Assembly: GCA_002726845.1 (NCBI GenBank)
Contig: PBSP01000022.1
Location: 1 to 5,789 of the forward strand
Length of the DNA stretch: 5,789 bases
From: Methanobacteriota archaeon
Lineage (GTDB): Archaea > Thermoplasmatota > Poseidoniia > Poseidoniales > Poseidoniaceae
Reading direction: 5' to 3'
Shown here: positions 1 through 5,789 of the stretch, in pieces
Layout of the letters: each line of letters opens with the position of its first letter
Position numbering within the stretch: position 1 is the stretch's first letter
The notes under the pieces: model-generated
Databases searched by the model: none
What the model saw: the letters and a program-made list of their open reading frames with translations, nothing else
What the model was told of the DNA's origin: nothing
Made by a program: the position numbers and the translations under genes

Positions 1-471
1 CAACGAGCGGGTCAAACCTTGACGAATGAACCAACAGAGAGCCCTCCAGTTGTCGAGGAACCCCTGCGCTCTACTCCACAAGTTGAACCGGTACTCGAAT
101 GGAATGGCCCCGTTACACCCGATGGCGAACCGTTTCACGATCTTTCAAATCACGGCTTTCAACCAAACATACGACCAAGTCGGGCCTTGCGTTATGTCAA
201 ACCGGATGAGAAGCACAGAATCCATACTCGAAACATCGCACAGCGTGTCATGCAAGGCGACACGGTGATTGTGGATCTTCGCACTCTTGTCCACATGGAA
301 TCACATCAACAAGCATGTAGACGTGAACTTCGAGTCATGTGTGAGCAAACCGGTGTTGGTGTCTTTGCATTGGATTTGGAAGACAAGTTGTTGATGATTC
401 CTGGCGCTGACGTTGTGGTTGATATTGAAAAACATGAACTCGGTCTTACTCGACTTTTGAACATCAACTGA
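1..471 (+). CDS. sepF: SepF-like cell division protein (DUF552 family), 5' end probably outside window
   Basis: Probable SepF-family protein, which in archaea and Gram-positive bacteria anchors the FtsZ ring to the membrane. Numbering from the TTG at 19, the conserved core lies at about residues 55-136. It has the SepF pattern: a gapped helix ending in GDTVIVDLRTL (80-90), a helix rich in R and E (97-108), then G-V-G-V-F-A-L and a final strand with LLMIPGADVVVDI (124-136). Residues 1-50 are a Pro/Glu-rich, probably disordered linker. The frame is open back to base 1. The first visible start is TTG at 19, preceded only by a weak GAGCGG, and no in-frame ATG occurs before residue 78. SepF proteins normally begin with a membrane-targeting amphipathic helix. 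None is visible here, so I infer that the true start lies upstream of the window. A short C-terminal extension (about 137-150) follows the core. The next gene begins 9 nt downstream and is probably cotranscribed. Family call is fairly sure; the start is not. Confidence 0.7.
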   Translation, partial: QRAGQTLTNEPTESPPVVEEPLRSTPQVEPVLEWNGPVTPDGEPFHDLSNHGFQPNIRPSRALRYVKPDEKHRIHTRNIAQRVMQGDTVIVDLRTLVHMESHQQACRRELRVMCEQTGVGVFALDLEDKLLMIPGADVVVDIEKHELGLTRLLNIN

Positions 472-476
472 GGTGA
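470..476 (+). promoter_or_regulatory. Shine-Dalgarno sequence GAGGTGA for the polytopic membrane protein
   Basis: GAGGTGA lies 4 nt before the ATG at 481 and overlaps the TGA stop (469-471) of the sepF-like gene. It is a strong match to the anti-SD sequence of 16S rRNA. It fixes the start of the downstream gene and suggests translational coupling between the two genes. Confidence 0.75.
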
Positions 477-480
477 ACCA

Positions 481-1782
481 ATGAACGATAGGAAACAGTT
501 TGCAGGGTCTTATCTTGAACTGTTTACAACCTCTATGTTCTTTTTTATTGCCCTGATTTTCCTCCTTTCGTGGCTGGCCTTTTTTTCCCCGTATGATCTG
601 TTTGAGAGTGTTGAGAGTGGTTCCAATGAGCGAATCAAAACAATGAATTTTGTGTTAATAACGCTCTTCACCCTTGGTCCAACCATGGGGATTCTTGCTG
701 GGATTGCCTTTGACACGCTTCCTCTTGTGTACAACATACCCTCCTTTGAGAAAACAACCATGCGGCACTTTCTGCAGCTCAACGGCATTGGACAATTGTT
801 CATTCACATCGGAATATATTCAGGAAATTGGACCCTATTCATCGAGTTATCAGGAATAGGCATCGTCTTGATGTGCCTTGCCTTGCTGACGCTTATGTCT
901 TCGTCAATGGACATTGTCAAACAAAAGAGCAGGTCTGGGGAGGTGGGCGTCTTCTCCTACGCCCCTGGACTTGTTCTTGTTTTTTGTTCATTATTCATCG
1001 CTGCGTCGTGGTTTATGCGAACCATTGATGGTATGATTGAAGTTGGTGTTGCATTCATTGTTGCAATTTTTTGTAGCATGATGTTGTCTACAACACTGCT
1101 TTCACACTTTAACCGTAGGTTGGGTTGGAACACAACAAATCCATCAACACTCCCGTTTCGGTTTGCATTTCTGTTGCTGTTGGGTATTGGTTATGTCGTG
1201 ATGAGTTTCCTTCGCGCTCGAGACAGGGTTCCAGAGGACTGGATTGATGTTTGGTTTGCTGTACTCTTGTTGAACGTTTTCTTTATGATGAATCCATTGA
1301 AAGTGTTGCGATTTTCGACCGGTCGATACTCAAAGCCGCATTCAAATTTTGCATTGATTGGCTATCTGTTGCTCCCTTTGCTAGCCGTTGTATCCGTTGC
1401 ACCCATTTGGACAGGTCACCAAGGGATAGCGAACATCCAGCCAACTCATTGGCTTTTAATCGCGTATTCCTGCTTTTTTGTTTTTTCAGGATTTGCAATT
1501 TATCTCCATCAAGATCATCTCCACTATCCTCCAGCGACTCGGGGCAGATATTGGCTTTTGGCTGTTCTGTTTCTCGCATCGGGGGCTCTTATGACGTGGT
1601 CGTTGTTTGAACAGTCCATCTTGTTGGAGCAAAATTACGATCCAATCTATGTTTGGGTTCTGACCCAAACCCTCGCTTCGCTGATTTTGTCGATTCTCTT
1701 TGTCCGACGCACAATCTTTCCTATTGATAATTGGCATCGAATCCCGATGTTCTATGATCGACTTATCGAGAATAACGATTGA
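481..1782 (+). CDS. Polytopic integral membrane protein of unknown function (about 11-12 TM segments)
   Basis: A 433-residue, strongly hydrophobic protein. Likely membrane spans are at about 15-37, 56-77, 118-140, 160-178, 186-208, 226-244, 254-270, 290-310, 323-342, 357-375 and 389-408, with a weaker one near 101-114. I do not recognise the family with certainty. The repeated pattern of long helices with short loops, and the Gly/Pro pattern around residues 65-115, faintly recall the NnrS / heme-copper-oxidase subunit I-like fold. However, no histidine is evident at the position where the first heme ligand would be expected, so this is only a resemblance. Histidines cluster in one loop (H343, H346, H348). 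The ATG at 481 is supported by GAGGTGA 4 nt upstream. The gene follows the sepF-like gene after 9 nt, so the two are probably one transcript, but a division role is only an inference from position. Its last 31 bp overlap the 3' end of the opposing maf-like gene. No signal peptide or soluble domain is visible. It could also be a transporter of unknown substrate. Confidence 0.85.
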   Translation: MNDRKQFAGSYLELFTTSMFFFIALIFLLSWLAFFSPYDLFESVESGSNERIKTMNFVLITLFTLGPTMGILAGIAFDTLPLVYNIPSFEKTTMRHFLQLNGIGQLFIHIGIYSGNWTLFIELSGIGIVLMCLALLTLMSSSMDIVKQKSRSGEVGVFSYAPGLVLVFCSLFIAASWFMRTIDGMIEVGVAFIVAIFCSMMLSTTLLSHFNRRLGWNTTNPSTLPFRFAFLLLLGIGYVVMSFLRARDRVPEDWIDVWFAVLLLNVFFMMNPLKVLRFSTGRYSKPHSNFALIGYLLLPLLAVVSVAPIWTGHQGIANIQPTHWLLIAYSCFFVFSGFAIYLHQDHLHYPPATRGRYWLLAVLFLASGALMTWSLFEQSILLEQNYDPIYVWVLTQTLASLILSILFVRRTIFPIDNWHRIPMFYDRLIENND

Positions 1783-2336
1783 AGATCCTCCAACAATTCA
1801 AGTGAACTCTGCGTAAAGCCGAGTACTGTCGATTCTGAACCTTCGACGAGTTGCGCATACTGCCCCATAGCACCTGCCATATCGTAGCCTCCTGCCTTGC
1901 CGATCCAAGATTCCGATTCGATGAGTTCGATTAAGGCGTCATCTGAAAAATCCCCAATCTCAACAATGGCGTTCTCGATGCTGCTGTACCACTCCCCCCT
2001 TGCAAAAACCATCGTTGCAGACCAGACTCGATGACGACGTCCTCTTAATCGCAACAACATGGCTGTTGCTTGTTCCCGTGATGATGGCTTTCCGAGAGCT
2101 TGTTGCTCATCATCAGGATCTTCCACAAGAGTATCTGCAACTACGGTCACATCGTACGAATCATCCAGTGAGACTGCTTGTGCTTTACGAGACGTGACCT
2201 GTTTCACCTGTTCTGAGATTGGCGCTCTGGGTACCGTTTCATCCACATCGGTAAGAGCCACTTGATCGATACGACCAAACCGGTGTCTTAGAATCTCACC
2301 GCGTCGTTGGGAACCCGATGCGAGCAGGATACGCAT
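1752..2336 (-). CDS. maf: Maf-like nucleotide pyrophosphatase
   Basis: A 194-residue Maf/HAM1-fold protein. This family hydrolyses nucleoside triphosphates such as dTTP, UTP and modified nucleotides to monophosphates plus pyrophosphate, acting as cytosolic house-cleaning enzymes. Family motifs occur in order: LLASGSQRRGEIL (4-16, the P-loop-like substrate site), DVDET (30-34), VVADTLV (65-71, with the expected catalytic Asp68), LGKP (81-84), A..ML.RLRG..H.V (90-104), KAGGYDMAG (147-155) and the C-terminal EGSESTVLGF (165-174). Length fits the family (about 190-200). I chose the ATG at 2336 because the family motif starts three residues later. The frame also allows a TTG at 2396, but those 20 extra residues match nothing in Maf. 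No Shine-Dalgarno is seen before the ATG, which suits a leaderless mRNA. The gene is divergent from the ATPase gene at 2432, and its 3' end overlaps the convergent membrane protein gene by 31 bp. dTTP/UTP versus m7GTP preference cannot be decided here. Confidence 0.92.
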   Translation of the reverse strand: MRILLASGSQRRGEILRHRFGRIDQVALTDVDETVPRAPISEQVKQVTSRKAQAVSLDDSYDVTVVADTLVEDPDDEQQALGKPSSREQATAMLLRLRGRRHRVWSATMVFARGEWYSSIENAIVEIGDFSDDALIELIESESWIGKAGGYDMAGAMGQYAQLVEGSESTVLGFTQSSLELLEDLQSLFSISRS

Positions 2337-2431
2337 GCAACACGCACACTTAACAACCTCATCAGAGTTTTCAATCAAAATGAGGGTGAATTTCAAGTGT
2401 AGGATGGTTTTCCTTAAGTCGGGGCGAAGTT
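2337..2431. promoter_or_regulatory. Divergent intergenic region between maf and the KaiC-like ATPase gene
   Basis: This 95-bp spacer is the only substantial non-coding stretch in the window and must hold the start signals for both divergent genes unless promoters lie inside genes. An AT-rich patch at about 2369-2381 (TTTTCAATCAAAA) could carry a TATA-like element for either direction, but no clear TATA/BRE match stands out. Before the ATG at 2432 there is only a weak purine-rich GGGGCGAAG (2421-2429), and there is no SD before the maf ATG. Leaderless or short-leader transcripts are plausible. The role is inferred from position. Confidence 0.4.
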
Positions 2432-3151
2432 ATGGATATCATGGAACGAATTCCTACACACGTTGAAGGACTTGATGACAGCATGCAGGGCGGAATTCCA
2501 AAAGGCCACATCTGCATCGTAGCCGGTGCATCGGGTGCCATGAAATCCAGTGTCACATTTTCAATGCTTTACAACGCTGTTTTGTACGGAGAAACCAGTG
2601 GCATTTATGTCACCCTAGAGCAAGGAAAAGAATCCCTTCGTGCACACATGGCGAACATGGGGATGAACGTTGATGATGCTCGTGTGCGAAACAGAATCGC
2701 AATTATCGATTTATCCGACCTGCGTGTCCAACTTGATGAACAAGGTATGAGCAATCGTGTTGATTGGATGGGTCAACTGATCAAACAATTGACCAATTAC
2801 AGGAAATCGATCGGATTTGAGTTGCTGGTCTTTGACTCACTTGGAGCCTTTTTTACCTTAACAAAAATGGAGAACCCTCGAGATGAAATTTTCAGACTCT
2901 TTGAAGCGGTACGACGCCTTGAATTGACATCGTTTTTTATCTGTGAAATGACCGGTGAAAACCACAAACAATTTGGAGAGTATGGTGTTGAAGACTACCT
3001 TTCTGATGGAGTCATTCATTTGGTGATGGATCGGAAGGAAGACAATGTCCAACGAAAATTAGGTATCATCAAAATGCGTCACACCCATCACGCACTTGGT
3101 TACAAACCTTTCAATTGGAAACAAGATGAACAGCGGTTCACTGTACTTTAG
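2432..3151 (+). CDS. KaiC/RadA-like RecA-superfamily ATPase, single domain, variant Walker A
   Basis: A 239-residue single-domain ATPase of the archaeal KaiC-like / RecA superfamily, cytosolic. It opens with the family pattern GLDDSMQGGIPKG (13-25). The Walker A follows as GASGAMKS (32-39), in which the usual Gly before the catalytic Lys38 is Met37. A Glu in VTLEQ (61-65) matches the KaiC catalytic-glutamate region, although the usual Glu-Glu pair is Glu-Gln. Walker B is LLVFDS (131-136, Asp135). Near the C-terminus are GVEDYLSDGVIHL (185-197) and KMRHTHH (214-220), the typical KaiC-family end of the fold. Two-domain circadian KaiC is about twice this length, so this is not a clock KaiC. Nor is it likely to be the archaellum ATPase ArlH, since no arl genes are near. 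Members of this group are thought to act as regulatory or signalling ATPases, but the specific role and partner are unknown. ATG at 2432 is preferred; Met4 at 2441 is an alternative. The TAG stop directly abuts the glmS stop on the other strand. Confidence 0.85.
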   Translation: MDIMERIPTHVEGLDDSMQGGIPKGHICIVAGASGAMKSSVTFSMLYNAVLYGETSGIYVTLEQGKESLRAHMANMGMNVDDARVRNRIAIIDLSDLRVQLDEQGMSNRVDWMGQLIKQLTNYRKSIGFELLVFDSLGAFFTLTKMENPRDEIFRLFEAVRRLELTSFFICEMTGENHKQFGEYGVEDYLSDGVIHLVMDRKEDNVQRKLGIIKMRHTHHALGYKPFNWKQDEQRFTVL

Positions 3152-4969
3152 TTATTCAACAGTTACCGACTTGGCGAGGTTTCTTGGCCGATCGACATCA
3201 TGTCCAAGAGAGAGTGCGGTTTGATACGCGATTAATTGCGTTGGTAACACGCTGAGCAACGGCGTCAGCATTGGAATAGTTGCAGGAATTGGTATGCTTA
3301 CATCGCCTATCTCTGCAATTGGATCACCCTCTTCGTGAATGAGGATGATTTTGGCTCCGCGCGCCTTACATTCGTGAATTGCATTCATGGTTCGGTCCTG
3401 AACCCCATCGTTCGGAGCGATAACCACAACAGGAGAATCCTGTTCAATCAACGCTATTGGACCATGCTTCATTTCACCCGCAGGGTATGCAAGGCATGGG
3501 ATGTATGCAATTTCCATGAGCTTAAGAGCGCCTTCAGAAGCAACGGGGGAAGAAATTCCTCTACCCAAGAACAAGACACTTTTTGATTGCATGACCAACT
3601 CAACAGCCTCATCGATGGGCCCGGGATTTTCGAGGTACGAACGTATCTTTTCAGGGAGCTTCCGCATTTCCCTTGCAATGGATTTACCTTTTGTTTTTGA
3701 AAGATGGCGGCTGCGTCCAAGTTGAAGAGAAAAAAGAGCCAATGCTCCAACCATGTTGGTGAATGCCTTGGTTGAAGCAACGGACTGCTCAGGACCAGAA
3801 TGGATGTACACACCCTTCCCACACTGACGGGCAATTGTTGAACCAACAACATTGACAACGCCGTAAACATCGGCACCCTTTCTTTGTATTTCCTTGACGG
3901 CTGAGAGCGTATCTGCGGTTTCACCGGATTGGGAAATTGCAAGGTGTAGGGCATCGGGATTGATAACCGGGTCGTTTGCATTAAACTCACTAGCAACGTG
4001 TGATACGGCAGGAATGCGTGCCCATTGTTCAATCAGAATTTGACCAATTTGTGCAGCATGCAATGCAGTTCCACATCCAATCAGCCGGATGTGAGGTAAC
4101 TGAGCGAGGTTATGAGGCTCAATTTGAAGACCACCCAATACAGAGGTCCCCTCTGCATGTCGTAGTCGTCCAGAGATACAGTGTTGCAACGATTGGGCTT
4201 GCTCGTGAATCTCTTTCAACATGAAATGCGGATAATCGCCCAATTCGCTTTCACCCCATTCCTCCTCCAGATTCAAGTAGGATGATTCAACTGCACGGCC
4301 GTCAATCTGCATTACTTGAACATCGCGAGAATCAACTTTGGCGATTTGTCCGTCTTCCAAAGCGACCAATTGATCTGTATGTTCTCTGATTGCATGCGGA
4401 TCGCTTGAAATAAACATCTCGTTTTTACCACGTCCAACGATGAGAGGCGAACCGTTTCGCGCACAAAGAACAAAATCGTATTCTAGGAAAAGGACGCAAA
4501 GACCCCACGTGCCACGGACCATCGAGAGGACATTGCGCAATGCTTCCATCGGTGTTTTCCCTTCTTGCAAATCCATTGATATGAAGTGACAAAAAATTTC
4601 TGAATCTGTCTCTGAGTTTAAGGAGACACCCAGCTTTTTGAGGCGTTTTCGAAGCATTTCTGAATTTTGGATGATGCCGTTGTGAACAATAGCAACTTTA
4701 CCATCATTGCTGAGATGGGGGTGGGCGTTTTCTCTGGTCACTGCCCCATGCGTCGCCCATCGCGTGTGTGCGATGCCAATGGAACCCTGAAGACTTGGAA
4801 GTGACGATGCCATCTCTGAAATTTTTCCGATATCTTTGAACGATTCCAACGTCCCATTTTTTACTACGACACCGCTTGAATCATAGCCTCTGTACTCAAG
4901 TCGGAGCAGGCCTTTAACAAGCAGTTTTGATGCGTTCCGGTGACCAATGTATCCGAAAATTCCACACAC
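3152..4969 (-). CDS. glmS: Glutamine--fructose-6-phosphate aminotransferase (isomerizing)
   Basis: GlmS converts fructose-6-phosphate and glutamine to glucosamine-6-phosphate and glutamate, the first step to UDP-GlcNAc for surface glycans and protein glycosylation. The 605-residue length matches the family (E. coli 609). The N-terminal class II glutaminase domain (about 1-220) has the nucleophile Cys2 directly after the start Met, HTRWATHG (68-75), HNGII (96-100) and Asp122. Two SIS sugar-isomerase domains follow (about 290-420 and 455-590). They carry IGCGTALHA (297-305), SQSGETADT (346-354), ASTKAFT (398-404), EGALKLMEIAYI (479-490), GEMKHGP (498-504) and the C-terminal DVDRPRNLAKSVTVE. By alignment from memory, isomerase residues equivalent to E. 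coli Lys485, Glu488, His504 and Lys603 are present as Lys483, Glu486, His502 and Lys600. The start is GTG at 4969; the need for Cys at position 2 fixes it. The zinc-ribbon membrane protein gene ends 10 nt upstream, so the two are probably cotranscribed. No glmS ribozyme or leader fits in this gap. Confidence 0.98.
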   Translation of the reverse strand: MCGIFGYIGHRNASKLLVKGLLRLEYRGYDSSGVVVKNGTLESFKDIGKISEMASSLPSLQGSIGIAHTRWATHGAVTRENAHPHLSNDGKVAIVHNGIIQNSEMLRKRLKKLGVSLNSETDSEIFCHFISMDLQEGKTPMEALRNVLSMVRGTWGLCVLFLEYDFVLCARNGSPLIVGRGKNEMFISSDPHAIREHTDQLVALEDGQIAKVDSRDVQVMQIDGRAVESSYLNLEEEWGESELGDYPHFMLKEIHEQAQSLQHCISGRLRHAEGTSVLGGLQIEPHNLAQLPHIRLIGCGTALHAAQIGQILIEQWARIPAVSHVASEFNANDPVINPDALHLAISQSGETADTLSAVKEIQRKGADVYGVVNVVGSTIARQCGKGVYIHSGPEQSVASTKAFTNMVGALALFSLQLGRSRHLSKTKGKSIAREMRKLPEKIRSYLENPGPIDEAVELVMQSKSVLFLGRGISSPVASEGALKLMEIAYIPCLAYPAGEMKHGPIALIEQDSPVVVIAPNDGVQDRTMNAIHECKARGAKIILIHEEGDPIAEIGDVSIPIPATIPMLTPLLSVLPTQLIAYQTALSLGHDVDRPRNLAKSVTVE

Positions 4970-4977
4970 GAAAATCG

Positions 4978-4981
4978 CCTC
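4978..4981 (-). promoter_or_regulatory. Shine-Dalgarno GAGG for glmS, overlapping the upstream stop codon
   Basis: Read on the - strand, TGAGGCGATTTTC precedes the GTG start. GAGG sits 8 nt before the GTG and shares bases with the TGA stop (4982-4980) of the upstream gene. It supports the GTG start of glmS and suggests translational coupling. Confidence 0.6.
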
Positions 4982-5789
4982 AGAGATTAAATCGCTCCGA
5001 ACATATTGGGCACGTGACTTCTGACCGCATTAAGTCGGTCACGACGAAATTTGCGTTGCAGGAAGGGCAAACTGCCTGACGACGAAGCGGAGGCAATTCT
5101 GCAAGCGGAGGTAAAGCATCCACACCTTCGCCCGGCACAGGGGGAAACTCATTGTTGTCCGAGAAAGGAGGTAACATTCCTGGTGCTGGAATCGGAGGAA
5201 GGTCGCTGGAGAGAATTTCGGCTATTTCACGATCTTGCTTTCGTTTCATTCGCCGATTGAGTCGTGCGTTTCCTTCTCCAGCGTTGCTCTTTGCTTCAAG
5301 TTCTTCTGCAAGTGTTGGCTCCTCAGTTTCGACTTGCACTGGACCGCTTACTGGAACCGAAGCGACCAATTCCTCCTCAGGTTCGTCTTCTTGAACCTCG
5401 ACCAAAATCGATACCTCATCTTCCTCACTCTCCGGAACATCTGCTAAAATGTCCTTCTTTCGACTGGTCCGGAGAGAAACAATGACGAGAATGAAAATAA
5501 TGAACAGAACAGCGACAATTCCAAGGAAGATTCGGACTTTCATTTCATCCGAACCAGGAAGAGGTTCGAGGAATTGTTCGAGGAATGATTGCGGTTCTCC
5601 TTTTTCTTGAGGCGAATCCATGAGGAATTTCTGCATCGAATATCTGCCAGTTTGAGACACAGAGAACAAGATTCCATCCTGATTGTTCATGCTGTATCCG
5701 AGAAGGCTTTTCTTTTCAGATACAATGTTGGCTAAACCAATAACCGGTGTCTCTTCACCGGCTTGGTTCGTACTCGTGGTTAAGATACC
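4980..5789 (-). CDS. Single-pass membrane protein with acidic/proline-rich tail and C-terminal zinc ribbon, N-terminus cut by window edge
   Basis: The frame is open from the right edge, giving 269 visible residues. An internal ATG at 5690 exists, but 33 further codons upstream are also open and read as ordinary protein, so the true start is probably outside the window. In visible numbering, residues 1-82 form a polar N-terminal part. One membrane span lies at about 86-106 (VRIFLGIVAVLFIIFILVIV...; bases 5472-5534), followed at once by RTSRKKD. The positive-inside rule therefore places the C-terminus in the cytoplasm and the N-terminal part outside. Next come a strongly acidic stretch (about 115-165), a basic patch RLNRRMKRKQDR, a proline-rich linker (about 195-235) and a zinc ribbon with CPSC (241-244) and CPIC (260-263), bases 5001-5069. 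The protein ends seven residues after the last Cys (ICSERFNL). The family is not recognised. This architecture, an ectodomain with a TM and disordered tail plus zinc ribbon, is common in marine Euryarchaeota as far as I recall. The glmS gene follows after 10 nt. Confidence 0.85.
   Translation of the reverse strand, partial: GILTTSTNQAGEETPVIGLANIVSEKKSLLGYSMNNQDGILFSVSQTGRYSMQKFLMDSPQEKGEPQSFLEQFLEPLPGSDEMKVRIFLGIVAVLFIIFILVIVSLRTSRKKDILADVPESEEDEVSILVEVQEDEPEEELVASVPVSGPVQVETEEPTLAEELEAKSNAGEGNARLNRRMKRKQDREIAEILSSDLPPIPAPGMLPPFSDNNEFPPVPGEGVDALPPLAELPPLRRQAVCPSCNANFVVTDLMRSEVTCPICSERFNL
5001..5069 (-). other. Zinc-ribbon motif (CPxC - 15 residues - CPxC) in the membrane protein tail
   Basis: Two CPxC knuckles separated by 15 residues, with hydrophobic and aromatic residues between them (NFVVTDL). 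This is the pattern of a small MJ0042-like zinc ribbon that would bind one Zn2+ through four Cys. It lies at the extreme C-terminus, on the predicted cytoplasmic side, and so could bind a protein or nucleic acid partner. The partner is unknown. Confidence 0.75.

Noticed and set aside
1251..1610. 119-codon + strand frame within the membrane protein gene
   Set aside because: It lies wholly within a well-supported hydrophobic CDS with its own SD. The shadow is rich in Ser, Cys and Arg and shows no domain or start signal.
2369..2381. TTTTCAATCAAAA as an operator palindrome
   Set aside because: Only the four-base arms are complementary and the centre does not pair. In AT-rich intergenic DNA this is expected by chance.
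2337..2396. N-terminal extension of Maf from a TTG at 2396
   Set aside because: The 20 extra residues match nothing in the Maf family, and the family motif begins three residues after the ATG at 2336. The extension would also consume most of the divergent promoter spacer.
2432..3151. Circadian KaiC or archaellum ArlH
   Set aside because: There is only one ATPase domain, no KaiB or arl genes nearby, and a non-canonical Walker A. General KaiC-like family membership is all that is supported.
3469..4032. 187-codon open frame on the - strand inside glmS
   Set aside because: It is an out-of-frame shadow of the highly conserved glmS frame, has low-complexity composition, and resembles no protein family.
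4970..4979. glmS ribozyme or riboswitch upstream of glmS
   Set aside because: Only 10 nt separate glmS from the upstream gene. The ribozyme needs well over 100 nt and is known from Gram-positive bacteria.
5152..5485. Several + strand frames opposite the zinc-ribbon membrane protein
   Set aside because: They are antisense to a gene with clear TM and zinc-ribbon motifs. The Ser/Leu-rich shadows reflect the acidic and proline-rich codons on the other strand.
1..5789. CRISPR array, tRNA, rRNA, insertion sequence or integrase
   Set aside because: No regularly spaced repeats, cloverleaf-like sequence, inverted-repeat ends or transposase motifs were seen on either strand, and coding sequence covers nearly all bases.

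Overview
The window looks like a chromosomal stretch from an uncultivated marine euryarchaeon, most likely Marine Group II/III (Poseidoniales and relatives, Thermoplasmatota). This placement is an inference from gene content: a SepF-type division protein, a single-domain KaiC/RadA-like ATPase, and a membrane protein with a cytoplasmic zinc-ribbon tail. Tight packing, moderate GC and use of GTG starts are compatible with it. No rRNA or other taxonomic marker is present.

Layout. Six protein genes fill nearly the whole window. On the + strand at the left are the 3' part of a sepF-like gene (open to the left edge) and, 9 nt downstream behind a strong Shine-Dalgarno sequence, a 433-residue protein with about 11-12 membrane spans and no recognised function. 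Its 3' end overlaps by 31 bp the 3' end of a convergent maf-like nucleotide pyrophosphatase gene on the - strand. A 95-bp divergent spacer, the only real intergenic region, separates maf from a + strand gene for a KaiC-like RecA-superfamily ATPase with an altered Walker A motif (GASGAMKS). The stop codon of that ATPase gene directly abuts the stop codon of glmS, which runs on the - strand. Upstream of glmS, 10 nt away and probably cotranscribed, is a gene for a single-pass membrane protein with an acidic and proline-rich cytoplasmic tail ending in a CPxC...CPxC zinc ribbon. Its reading frame stays open to the right edge, so its N-terminal ectodomain is cut off.

Function. Most of this is housekeeping: GlmS makes glucosamine-6-phosphate for UDP-GlcNAc and surface glycans, Maf removes non-canonical nucleotides or acts on UTP/dTTP, and SepF tethers FtsZ to the membrane. 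The less understood parts are the polytopic protein next to sepF, the Walker-A-variant ATPase, and the membrane-anchored zinc ribbon next to glmS. I see no mobile element, CRISPR array, tRNA, rRNA, or clear undescribed multi-gene system.
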